From contig JANLYD010000444.1 in assembly GCA_031365465.1 (NCBI GenBank), positions 1 through 8,521 of the forward strand: 8,521 bases of DNA, given 5' to 3'. The position numbers and the translations under genes are program-made. This DNA is from JABFRJ01 sp031365465. GTDB lineage: Bacteria > Pseudomonadota > Alphaproteobacteria > Rhizobiales > Hyphomicrobiaceae. How positions within the stretch are numbered: the stretch's first letter is position 1; every line of letters begins with the position of its first letter. The notes below the pieces were generated by a model. It ran no database searches, was not told where the DNA came from, and saw nothing but the letters and a program-made list of their open reading frames with translations. Positions 1 through 6,196 of the stretch are shown here, piece after piece.

Positions 1-511
1 GGATCTCGCGGCGCTGGTGCGCGCGCGGCCGGAAGACTTGGTCGAGCGGGTCAAGACGTTGATGGACGAACGCAAGACGCTGGAGAAGCAACTGACGGAT
101 GCCAAGCGCGCGTTGGCCCTGGGCGGCGGTGGCGGCGCTCAGGCCGGCGGGACGAATGCTGCGGCAGGGTCCGATATTCAGACCATCGGCGCGGTCAAGC
201 TGCTGGCGCGCACGGTGCAGGGATTGAACCCGAAGGACCTCAGAACGCTCGTCGACGAAGGCAAGAAGCAGGTCGGCTCGGGCATCGTCGCCATCGTCGG
301 CGTAACGGAAGACGGCAAGGCGGGCCTCGCCGTGGGCGTGACGGACGATCTGGTCAAGACGCACAGCGCCGTCGAGTTGGTGAAGGCCGGCGCGGAAGCG
401 CTCGGCGGCAAAGGTGGCGGCGGGCGGCCCGACATGGCCCAAGCCGGTGGCCCCGATGGCAGCAAAGCCGGTGACGCGCTGGCGGCGATCGTCGCGAAGC
501 TGGGTGGGTGA
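1..511 (+). CDS. alaS: Alanyl-tRNA synthetase, C-terminal fragment (5' end outside window)
   Basis: This is the last ~169 residues of alanyl-tRNA synthetase, the cytoplasmic enzyme that charges tRNA-Ala. The reading frame is open from base 2, so the gene starts before the window. The fragment begins with a charged, probably coiled-coil segment (EDLVERVKTLMDERKTLEKQ), then a Gly/Ala-rich linker, then the C-Ala (DHHA1-type) domain that helps bind the tRNA elbow. The domain is recognisable from GSGIVAIVGVTEDGKAGLAVGV and, near the end, GGGGRPDMAQAGG, a signature of AlaRS C-termini. It ends with a TGA at 509-511 after AAIVAKLGG, the usual type of AlaRS terminus, so the 3' end looks intact. The catalytic and editing domains are not in view. 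The next genes lie on the opposite strand, so alaS ends its transcription unit here. No clear T-tailed terminator follows; the inverted repeat starting 60 bp downstream could serve that role. Confidence 0.96.
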   Translation, partial: DLAALVRARPEDLVERVKTLMDERKTLEKQLTDAKRALALGGGGGAQAGGTNAAAGSDIQTIGAVKLLARTVQGLNPKDLRTLVDEGKKQVGSGIVAIVGVTEDGKAGLAVGVTDDLVKTHSAVELVKAGAEALGGKGGGGRPDMAQAGGPDGSKAGDALAAIVAKLGG

Positions 512-836
512 CACCTGGGTGGGTAAGGACATCCCGCAAAACAACTGAACCGCCTTGCGCCGCGCACTTTTCGTCATCCCGGCGAAGGCCGGGACCCACG
601 ACAAAATCAAGTTTACACGCTGCCAAGCTGACACAAAAATTGAAAGAAAGTGCCTGTTTTCAGGGTTTTCTGTATTTCGTATGCCGTCTCCCGCAAGCCT
701 GTCGTGGGTCCCGGCCTACGCCGGGATGACGAGATTAGAGAGCGAACAATGGGGTTCAATGCGTAGCGATTATTGTGCGGAGTGTCCTAAGGTTGCGACG
801 ACCGTCGTGCCCCCGCGGTCCGGTGTGTGAGCGTCA
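512..836. other. Convergent intergenic spacer between alaS and a small secreted-protein gene
   Basis: This 325-bp stretch lies between two converging genes and I see no credible coding sequence in it. Its main content is the inverted repeat described separately (571-732). The outer parts (512-570 and 733-836) hold only short, weak palindromes such as ACGAC-C-GTCGT near 798-808. No tRNA-like or CRISPR-like structure is visible. Confidence 0.7.
571..732. repeat. REP/BIME-like inverted repeat: two 33-bp arms around a 96-bp centre
   Basis: The left arm (571-603) and right arm (700-732) are reverse complements over 33 bp with a single mismatch (585 against 718). Each arm is also a small palindrome: a 7-bp stem TCCCGGC/GCCGGGA with a 4-nt loop, at 577-594 on the left and 709-726 on the right. 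The pair is therefore two REP-like units in opposite orientation, the arrangement called a BIME. The AT-richer centre (604-699) carries a small hairpin CCTG-TTTT-CAGG at 653-664. Similar 'gtcatcccggc...gccgggac' repeats are, to my knowledge, common between genes in Alphaproteobacteria. Lying between two converging genes, it could act as a bidirectional terminator or mRNA-stabilising structure. No transposase is nearby, so any mobility would depend on a RAYT-type or other transposase elsewhere. Confidence 0.85.
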
Positions 837-1301
837 CTAGCGCGCCAGTTCGGCGTCGAGGGTTGTGAACATGTATGTCCACTTTTGATTCTGGATTTCG
901 ACCAGCGCGGTCATGTCGGCCTTGAGGTCGGCGAGGCGTGCGCAATCCCCGCCAGTGGTTTGCACGACATCGCCGCCGGCGCCGTTGATCTTGGCGAGCA
1001 AGGTGGCGGATCTGTCTTCGAAGGCTGCGATCGTGTCGTCGCGCACGAAGCGGGCGCCCTCGGCGAGGAACTGATCGTGGGACCAGCCGCGCTTGTCTTT
1101 CAGCGCGCGCAACTTGGCCTGAAAAGCGGGCGAATTTTTCTGCGTCAACGTGCGCAAGACGGCGCCGGCATCGTCTACGACAGCTTCGAATTGAGTGCGC
1201 TCGCAGGCGGGGGACACGGTTTGCGCCGACGCCGCGCCAAGCCACGACAGCAACATCGCCAGCGCGCCCAGCCCTGTTCGCCATTCCGCCCGGCGCGCCA
1301 T
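837..1301 (-). CDS. Small secreted (periplasmic) protein of unknown function
   Basis: This encodes 154 aa. I do not recognise the family. The frame is open further upstream, but the ATG at 1299-1301 is preferred. It has a strong purine-rich ribosome-binding site (AGGGGG) just upstream, it opens directly into a Sec signal peptide (MARRAEWRTG, then hydrophobic LGALAMLLSWL, then GAASA|Q with predicted cleavage after residue 26), and it avoids overlapping parC. The mature ~128 residues are mostly helical-looking and charged (for example SPAFQAKLRALKDKRGWSHDQ at residues 57-77). They contain exactly two cysteines, Cys33 and Cys120, which could form one disulfide in the periplasm. There are no transmembrane segments after the signal and no lipobox. 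It lies 62 bp downstream of parC on the same strand. It could be read through from parC, but a good promoter candidate sits in the gap, so independent expression is plausible. Confidence 0.75.
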   Translation of the reverse strand: MARRAEWRTGLGALAMLLSWLGAASAQTVSPACERTQFEAVVDDAGAVLRTLTQKNSPAFQAKLRALKDKRGWSHDQFLAEGARFVRDDTIAAFEDRSATLLAKINGAGGDVVQTTGGDCARLADLKADMTALVEIQNQKWTYMFTTLDAELAR

Positions 1302-1337
1302 CGCCACCCCCTGCCCACCGCACACGTCCGAGGGCAC

Positions 1338-1367
1338 ACTACACCCGCTCGAACGCATCCACGTCAA
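1338..1367 (-). promoter_or_regulatory. Candidate sigma-70-type promoter for the small secreted-protein gene
   Basis: On the minus strand, TTGACG (1367-1362) and TGTAGT (1343-1338) are separated by 18 bp. These match the -35 consensus TTGACA at 5 of 6 and the -10 consensus TATAAT at 4 of 6. Transcription would begin near 1331, giving a ~30-nt leader that contains the AGGGGG ribosome-binding site before the ATG at 1301. The -35 box overlaps the parC stop codon. Assigned by eye only. Confidence 0.4.
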
Positions 1368-3619
1368 CCGAACGACGGCCCGAATGTGTTGGAACGCGGG
1401 AAACCTTTCGGAACCAGCTTGCCCGCCTGCGCGCGTGCGCCCGACCACTCTTTCAAGTCAGGCCACGCAAGCGTGAAGGTACGCCCAGCCGAATCGAGCC
1501 ATGTCAGCCCGTCCTTTTTGGCAAACAGGCGCACGTCTGACAATCCGCCATCGGCAAATCGCTGCAGGATGACGCCCTTGCCGCGTGGCATCTCCGGCAG
1601 CTCCTCGGCTTTGAATACCAGCATTTTGCGGTTGTCGCCGACGCAGGCGATCGTGTCGCCGTCGGCGGGTACGCAAACGGACGCCAGTTCACCTTCGGAT
1701 ACAGTGAGGATCTGCTTGCCCTTGCGCGTCGAGGCGACGACCTCGTCCTCTGGCACGATGAAGCCCTGACCGGCGCTGGTAGCGACCAGCAGTTTGCGGC
1801 CGGGCTCGTGCGCGAACGCTTCGATGAAATCGTGCGTCTCTTCGAGTTCGACCATCAGCCGCACGGGTTCTCCGTGGCCGCGCCCGCCGGGCAATTGCGA
1901 TGCATCCAGCGTAAAGAACTTACCGTTGGTCGCAAACAGCAGCAGCTTGTCGGCGGTGGTGGCTTTGACGGCGCGCTTCAGCCCATCGCCCTGCTTGAAC
2001 TCGAGCTTGGACAGATCGTCCTGGTGGCCCTTCAGCGCGCGGACCCAGCCTTTGTCGGACAAGATGATGGTGATCGGCTCTTTCTCGACCATGGATGCTT
2101 CGAGCTCGGGATCGATTTCCGGCACGTCGCCGAACGAGCTGCGGCGTTTGCCGAGCGGGGTCTTCTTCGAATACGTCTCGCGCGTGGATCTGACCTCGCC
2201 GGAGATCTTTTCCCACTGCAGATCGTCGGAGGCGAGGAGCTGCTTGATGTCACGCCTTTCAGCCGACAGCTTGGCGTGTTCCTTCTTGATCTCACCCTCT
2301 TCGAGACGCGACAGCGCGCGCAAACGCAAATTCAGGATGGCTTCGGCCTGCACGTCCGTCAGCTTGAAGCGGGCCATCAGGCGCGCCTTGGGCTCGTCCT
2401 CGAAACGCACGATGCGGATCACTTCGTCGATGTTGAGGTAGGCGATCAGATAGCCGTCGAGCACTTCGAGGCGATGCTCGATCTTGTCGAGGCGGTATCG
2501 ACTGCGGCGGACAAGCACTTCTTTGCGATGGTCGAGCCACTCCCTGAGCACGTCGCGAATGCTGAGCACGTTGGGAATTTGCCCGTGGCTGAGCACGTTC
2601 ATGTTGAGGCCGAAGCGGATTTCCAGTTCCGACAGGCGGAACATGCTTTCCATCAACATGACGGCATCGATGTTCTTCGATTTCGGCTCCAGGATCAGCC
2701 GTACGTCTTCGGCGCTCTCGTCGCGGATATCGCCGAGCAACGGCAGTTTCTTCTGCTCGTAGAGTTCGGCGATCTGGGTGACGAGTTTGCCCTTCTGCAC
2801 CTGATAGGGGATCTCGGTGATGACGATTTGATAGCCGCCGCGTGGCAGTTCTTCCTTGTGCCACTTGGCGCGCAGGCGGAACCCGCCGCGGCCCGTGCGA
2901 TAGGCTTCGAGGATCTGCTCGCGCGGCTCGACGATGACGCCCCCGGTCGGGAAATCCGGCCCCGGCACGAACTCGACGATCTTTTCCACCGATGCGTTGG
3001 GATGTTTGATCAGATGCAGCGCCGCCGCGCACAGTTCGTCGACGTTGTGCGGCGGGATGTTGGTGGCCATACCCACGGCGATGCCGGCGGCGCCGTTGGC
3101 GAGCAGATTTGGGAACGACGCCGGCAACACGACGGGTTCGTCTTTGCGGCCGTCGTAGTTGGGTTTGAAGTCGACGGTGTTTTCGTCGATTCCATCGAGA
3201 ATGGCGGCGGCGACTTCGGTCAGGCGCGCCTCAGTGTAGCGGTCGGCTGCGGGATTGTCGCCGTCGATGTTGCCGAAGTTGCCCTGGCCATCGACCAGCG
3301 GGTAGCGGACCATGAAATCCTGCGCCAGACGCGCCAGAGCATCGTAGATCGCCAGGTTTCCGTGCGGATGGAAATCACCCATCGTGTCGCCGACGATCTT
3401 GGCACACTTGATGGTCTTGCCGTCGGGATCGAGGCGAAGTTGTTGCATCGCATACAGAATGCGCCGATGCACGGGCTTCAACCCATCACGCACGTCTGGT
3501 AGCGCGCGCGACATGATCGTCGACAGCGCGTAGGCGAGATAACGCTCTTCCAGCGCATCCTTGAGGTTGACGGGCTCGCCTTGGGGGCCGCTGGGCGGGA
3601 GAATCGGTGTTTTGGCCAT
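1364..3619 (-). CDS. parC: DNA topoisomerase IV subunit A
   Basis: This encodes 751 aa, a normal ParC length. With ParE it forms the type IIA topoisomerase that decatenates daughter chromosomes. The N-terminal breakage-reunion domain begins at about residue 20 (LKDALEERYLAYALSTIMSRALPDVRDGLKPVHRRILYAM). The catalytic Tyr128, with Arg127, lies in AADRYTEARL. The quinolone-contact loop is HPHGNLAIYDA (residues 84-94). The tower and coiled-coil part includes GQIPNVLSIRDVLREWLDHR (346-365) and QAEAILNLRLRALSRLEEGEI (424-444). The C-terminal beta-pinwheel occupies roughly 512-735, with blade motifs such as LPGGRGHGEPVRLM (576-589). The GyrA-box (QRRGGKG) is absent, which separates it from GyrA. 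The ATG at 3617-3619 has no good Shine-Dalgarno; a promoter-like motif close upstream suggests a leaderless mRNA. A decayed copy of this gene's 5' end lies at 6008-6066. parE is not in the window. Confidence 0.96.
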   Translation of the reverse strand: MAKTPILPPSGPQGEPVNLKDALEERYLAYALSTIMSRALPDVRDGLKPVHRRILYAMQQLRLDPDGKTIKCAKIVGDTMGDFHPHGNLAIYDALARLAQDFMVRYPLVDGQGNFGNIDGDNPAADRYTEARLTEVAAAILDGIDENTVDFKPNYDGRKDEPVVLPASFPNLLANGAAGIAVGMATNIPPHNVDELCAAALHLIKHPNASVEKIVEFVPGPDFPTGGVIVEPREQILEAYRTGRGGFRLRAKWHKEELPRGGYQIVITEIPYQVQKGKLVTQIAELYEQKKLPLLGDIRDESAEDVRLILEPKSKNIDAVMLMESMFRLSELEIRFGLNMNVLSHGQIPNVLSIRDVLREWLDHRKEVLVRRSRYRLDKIEHRLEVLDGYLIAYLNIDEVIRIVRFEDEPKARLMARFKLTDVQAEAILNLRLRALSRLEEGEIKKEHAKLSAERRDIKQLLASDDLQWEKISGEVRSTRETYSKKTPLGKRRSSFGDVPEIDPELEASMVEKEPITIILSDKGWVRALKGHQDDLSKLEFKQGDGLKRAVKATTADKLLLFATNGKFFTLDASQLPGGRGHGEPVRLMVELEETHDFIEAFAHEPGRKLLVATSAGQGFIVPEDEVVASTRKGKQILTVSEGELASVCVPADGDTIACVGDNRKMLVFKAEELPEMPRGKGVILQRFADGGLSDVRLFAKKDGLTWLDSAGRTFTLAWPDLKEWSGARAQAGKLVPKGFPRSNTFGPSFG

Positions 3620-3693
3620 GGGGCACCGTTAGCCCATCGACCGGCCATCGCTCAAGAGCACCAGCGTCACAGGTTGCAGAAACAAACAGAAGA
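3583..3693 (-). repeat. parC start region, parent copy of a direct repeat
   Basis: This segment covers parC codons 1-12 and 74 bp upstream. It shares two blocks with 6008-6066 in the same order and orientation: 16/16 identical bases (GGGGGCCGCTGGGCGG, 3583-3598) and 22/23 at 3671-3693 (core GAAACAAACAGAAGA). Between these, the first codons (3606-3618) match 6026-6038 at 11 of 13. It is taken as the parent because it belongs to an intact gene. Confidence 0.75.
3627..3656 (-). promoter_or_regulatory. Candidate parC promoter, implying a leaderless mRNA
   Basis: On the minus strand the motif is CTTGAGC (3656-3650), 17 bp, then CTAACG (3632-3627). CTTGAG is a reasonable alphaproteobacterial -35 box; CTAACG is a weak -10. 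If used, transcription would start about 7 nt after the -10, at or next to the parC ATG (3619). That fits the absence of a Shine-Dalgarno in GTGCCCC-ATG. The same two boxes with the same 17-bp spacing occur upstream of cbpA (8402-8431). Confidence 0.35.
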
Positions 3694-3749
3694 GATCGTC
3701 GCGTCGACGTAAACTCAGAAACGCGGGGCGCGTCGTGGTGCCCTATCGT

Positions 3750-4811
3750 TCAACCGCCGAGGGACGCCCGCTTCGTCCAAGATTCATGAATTTCTTCGAA
3801 TACCTTGGCGAGCGGCACCGTGATATTCCAGTTTGGGTAGTGCGCCCGGCATTTAGCGAGGTCGGAAATGTAACAGATGTGGTCACCCTCGCGATTCTTG
3901 TCCGTGTACTCATACACCTGTTTCTTGCCCGTCGACTGCTCTGCCATCTCGAACGCTTCAAGAATACTTACGCTATTTTCGCGGCCCCCGCCCAAATTGT
4001 AGACCTCGCCAACACGCGGCGACTTCCAGAATTCCTCAACGAACCGTGCGACGTCGTAGGAATGAATGTTGTCGCGAACTTGCTTGCCTTTGTATCCGAA
4101 GATTTTGTAAAGGCGGCCTTCTATGTTGCAGCGAACGAGATAACTCAAAAACCCATGCAGTTCGACACCACTGTGGTTGGGGCCGGTCAGACAGCCGCCG
4201 CGCAGACAGCATGTCTTTAGTCCGAAATATTTACCGTACTCCTGCACCATGACGTCGCCCGCGACCTTGGACGCGCCAAACAGGCTGTGCTTGCTCTGGT
4301 CGATGCTGAGCGTTTCCCGAATGCCATTACGATCAATCGCATCGGCATAGTCCCAGCGCGACGCACGCTCCACAAGCGGCAGGTCGTTGGGCTTGTCGCC
4401 ATAGACTTTGTTGGTGCTCATCTGGACGAACACTGCCTCGGGCGCGTGTCGACGGGTTGCCTCGAGCATGTTCAGCGTGCCTACCGCATTGACGTCGAAG
4501 TCGTCAAAGGGCCGGCTTGCCGCCAAGTCGTGGCTGGGTTGGGCGGCGGCATGGACGATCAAATCCGGGCGGATTTCGTCTACGCATTGCAGTACCGCTG
4601 CCCTGTCGCGAATGTCGATTTCATGGTGACTGAACCGGCTGAATTCCCCAAGTAAGCGTTTTTGATTCCACCGCGTGTCGCCTTGCGCGCCAAAAAAGTC
4701 GGCACGCATATTGTTATCGATGCCGTGGCTGCGCCAGCCCAATGCGCTGAAATAGGCAACTAACTCCGAGCCGATCAAGCCAGAGCTTCCGGTTACCAAA
4801 AGTGTTTTCAT
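3750..4811 (-). CDS. NAD-dependent sugar epimerase/dehydratase, CDP-paratose (tyvelose) 2-epimerase-like
   Basis: This encodes 353 aa, an extended short-chain dehydrogenase/reductase acting on a nucleotide sugar in the cytoplasm. Numbering starts from the ATG at 4809-4811. A GTG lies one codon upstream, but the AGG at -11 to -9 suits the ATG better. The N-terminal Rossmann fold has LLVTGSSGLIGSE with G8xxG11xxG14. STNKVYGD (132-139) and GKQVRDNIH (242-250) resemble tyvelose epimerase RfbE, and YNLGGGRENSVSILEAF (271-287) fits the substrate-binding part. The usual catalytic YxxxK reads F178-GAS-K182 (SLFGASK), so the Tyr is replaced by Phe. From memory, a clade of such proteins shares this SLFGASK sequence, so it may be a subfamily trait rather than damage. 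The gene follows the glycosyltransferase on the same strand, which suggests a role in making or modifying a surface-glycan sugar. The exact substrate cannot be told. GC content in a sampled stretch (4081-4140) is ~47%, against ~62% in a parC sample. Confidence 0.85.
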   Translation of the reverse strand: MKTLLVTGSSGLIGSELVAYFSALGWRSHGIDNNMRADFFGAQGDTRWNQKRLLGEFSRFSHHEIDIRDRAAVLQCVDEIRPDLIVHAAAQPSHDLAASRPFDDFDVNAVGTLNMLEATRRHAPEAVFVQMSTNKVYGDKPNDLPLVERASRWDYADAIDRNGIRETLSIDQSKHSLFGASKVAGDVMVQEYGKYFGLKTCCLRGGCLTGPNHSGVELHGFLSYLVRCNIEGRLYKIFGYKGKQVRDNIHSYDVARFVEEFWKSPRVGEVYNLGGGRENSVSILEAFEMAEQSTGKKQVYEYTDKNREGDHICYISDLAKCRAHYPNWNITVPLAKVFEEIHESWTKRASLGG

Positions 4812-4885
4812 CACACATACCTAACTATTTGGAGAGCTTAACCATAGACGACGATTGCCCATGGCCTCGGATCGCTTGACTTCGA

Positions 4886-4934
4886 GATGCGTGATGGACG
4901 CATCAGCACAATTTGCCGACGGATGACCCATCCG
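4886..4934 (-). other. Two consecutive hairpins between the glycosyltransferase and epimerase genes
   Basis: In the 137-bp gap between the two minus-strand glycan genes there are two perfect short stems. CGGATG-acc-CATCCG (4920-4934) lies 15 bp past the glycosyltransferase stop codon. GATGCGT-gatgg-ACGCATC (4886-4904) lies 15 bp further on. Neither has a U-tract, so they are weak candidates for an intrinsic terminator. They could be a partial terminator, an mRNA-processing or stability structure, or a protein-binding palindrome that uncouples the two genes. Confidence 0.35.
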
Positions 4935-4948
4935 CTCTCGGATCAACC

Positions 4949-5854
4949 TTATCGCGTTTGGATCGCCCGCAAATTCGATTTCAGCAGGTCTGGCCACTCG
5001 TTCCAGTGTTCGACTGCGGGACCGTCATAGCATTGGGCAGTCGTTTTCAGGGGGCGAGACGGCACAGGCACATGCGACGGATGATGCATCATTGCTGCCT
5101 GACCGAGAAAACCGGCCCAAAAACTGAACGTACTGCCCGCCGACGCAATTATCGCGTTGGCTTGGCTCATCCACAACAGGTTTACCAACGCGGGACGCTG
5201 CGGCACCAGTACGATGTTTGCCACGCGTGCCATCAACGGTGCCAATTCCTCGGGCGTGCCGTCGGTGACGACGTGAATTGGGACATTCCAGCCAGCGTGG
5301 TGTCGTATCCCCGTTGCAGCACTTTCGAAAAACTCGAACGGGGTGCGGTGCTGGCCAACGCTAGCGAATTCCACTCCACCAGCCAGCGTCTTGAAATCAT
5401 CCATGCGCACGTTCGCGATAACATACGGACGCTCGATTGCCTTCGCCTGCTCCCATACTCCGGCGCGCATCGTCTTTCGTAATTCGGCCAGCACGAAGTC
5501 GCGTTCGTCGCGAAAGTCACCAAAGTAGTCCTGCCAGGGCGGGACGGAATGAAAAAGACACACTGATTTTTCCGGTAGCGGCTTAGCGTCCTGCGCCGGC
5601 TCGACAATGCGAGCCCACCCACGAGTCTGATGCAAGCGCTTGGCTACATGCAGCAGCGGTGTTCCCTGCAGCAGACTGAGCCAAGTTTCGTTGCCCATCC
5701 TGATCCGGCGGATGCGTGTCAAGCTCGGGTTGCTCCAACCCCAGTGTATCAATTCCAGCCCATGCCGGTGAGAATAAGTTGCGGCCTTTGCCCAAGTCAG
5801 CAGTTGATTTCCCATGCCAGCGCGCGGGATGCGGCACAGTGTAACGGATTGCAT
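4949..5854 (-). CDS. GT11-like glycosyltransferase (alpha-1,2-fucosyltransferase-type fold)
   Basis: This encodes 301 aa, the usual size for GT11 enzymes, which transfer fucose or a similar sugar from GDP-sugar to glycans. The N-terminal motif RAGMGNQLLTWAKAA (11-25) corresponds to the G-G/M-x-G-N-Q-L opening of GT11. VIANVRMDD (145-153) lies where the family has HxRxGD, with Asn for His and Asp for Gly but the Arg and final Asp kept. IHVVTDGTPEEL (193-204) fits the central nucleotide-binding region, and MSQANAIIASAGSTFSFWAGFLGQ (229-252) is the typical 'I-x-A-x-S-T-F-S-x-W-A' C-terminal signature. There is no signal peptide or membrane helix, so it is probably cytoplasmic or peripheral. Its start is ATG at 5852-5854 with only a weak AGGCAG-like upstream site. 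It probably works with the downstream epimerase on a surface polysaccharide. The altered HxRxGD motif means the donor sugar may not be GDP-fucose. Confidence 0.78.
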   Translation of the reverse strand: MQSVTLCRIPRAGMGNQLLTWAKAATYSHRHGLELIHWGWSNPSLTRIRRIRMGNETWLSLLQGTPLLHVAKRLHQTRGWARIVEPAQDAKPLPEKSVCLFHSVPPWQDYFGDFRDERDFVLAELRKTMRAGVWEQAKAIERPYVIANVRMDDFKTLAGGVEFASVGQHRTPFEFFESAATGIRHHAGWNVPIHVVTDGTPEELAPLMARVANIVLVPQRPALVNLLWMSQANAIIASAGSTFSFWAGFLGQAAMMHHPSHVPVPSRPLKTTAQCYDGPAVEHWNEWPDLLKSNLRAIQTR

Positions 5855-6196
5855 CGTCTGCCTGCCTCGAATTCACCGATCGACAAGCTGTCACTAGTGC
5901 ATCGACGTGTTCGGCACAATCCGCAGCAATTCGGTTGGCGCGCAGCAATCGACCAAGTTGCCGATGCGTTGCGAGGTCGCTGCGAGGGTTGGTCTGGCGC
6001 GCGACATGGGGGCCGCTGGGCGGAAGGTGTGTTGGTCAGGCAAAGGTTGCGGAAACAAACAGAAGACTTGGGAATGGTTGAGCCGGGCAGGCTCAGCACC
6101 CGCTTCCGTAGACGTTTTCGGCCTGTTATCGTCCTGGGCGTGAAGACTGAAAAACCTCGGCTTCATGGTCGTCAATTGTTTTGCCGGAGGAAAAAA
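5855..6196. other. Divergent intergenic region with a decayed parC-start copy and a small hairpin
   Basis: This 342-bp stretch separates the glycosyltransferase (leftward) from the lectin-like gene (rightward) and should hold promoters for both, though I could not assign either with confidence. Long open frames cross it, but none has a recognisable protein or good start. It contains the partial parC duplication at 6008-6066 and a 6-bp hairpin TGAGCC-gggca-GGCTCA at 6079-6095, which could be an operator or just chance. The last bases carry the ribosome-binding site of the lectin-like gene. Confidence 0.6.
6008..6066 (-). repeat. Decayed partial duplication of the parC start region
   Basis: Bases 6008-6023 are identical to 3583-3598 inside parC (codons 7-12). 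Bases 6026-6038 match parC codons 1-5 at 11 of 13, with the start codon position reading CTG (6037-6039) instead of ATG. Bases 6044-6066 match the parC upstream region 3671-3693 at 22 of 23. About 47 bp of the parent, including its promoter-like motif, is missing between the last two blocks. Same orientation as parC. It cannot encode a useful product and is read as a remnant. Confidence 0.7.

Noticed and set aside
571..732. Insertion sequence or autonomous MITE
   Set aside because: No transposase frame lies inside and no target-site duplication is evident just outside the arms. The intra-arm palindromes fit REP/BIME better.
1302..1448. Longer start for the small secreted protein, giving 203 residues
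   Set aside because: It would overlap the parC 3' end by about 85 bp and place the signal peptide internally. The ATG at 1301 has a strong ribosome-binding site.
885..1769. Plus-strand open frame of 294 codons opposite the small secreted protein and the parC 3' end
   Set aside because: Shadow of two better-supported minus-strand genes, with no ribosome-binding site or recognisable motif.
1808..3502. A 564-codon open frame antisense to parC
   Set aside because: It lies wholly opposite parC, has low-complexity composition typical of the complement of a GC-rich gene, and no recognisable domain. parC itself is certain.
6079..6095. TGAGCC-GGCTCA hairpin as a terminator or riboswitch
   Set aside because: Only a 6-bp stem without a U-tract or conserved aptamer features; could be chance. 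Mentioned only within the spacer entry.
5630..6196. Possible long N-terminal extension of the lectin-like protein
   Set aside because: The frame is open, but the extension would overlap the glycosyltransferase, has no family resemblance, and would bury a perfect ribosome-binding site plus signal peptide at 6186-6274.
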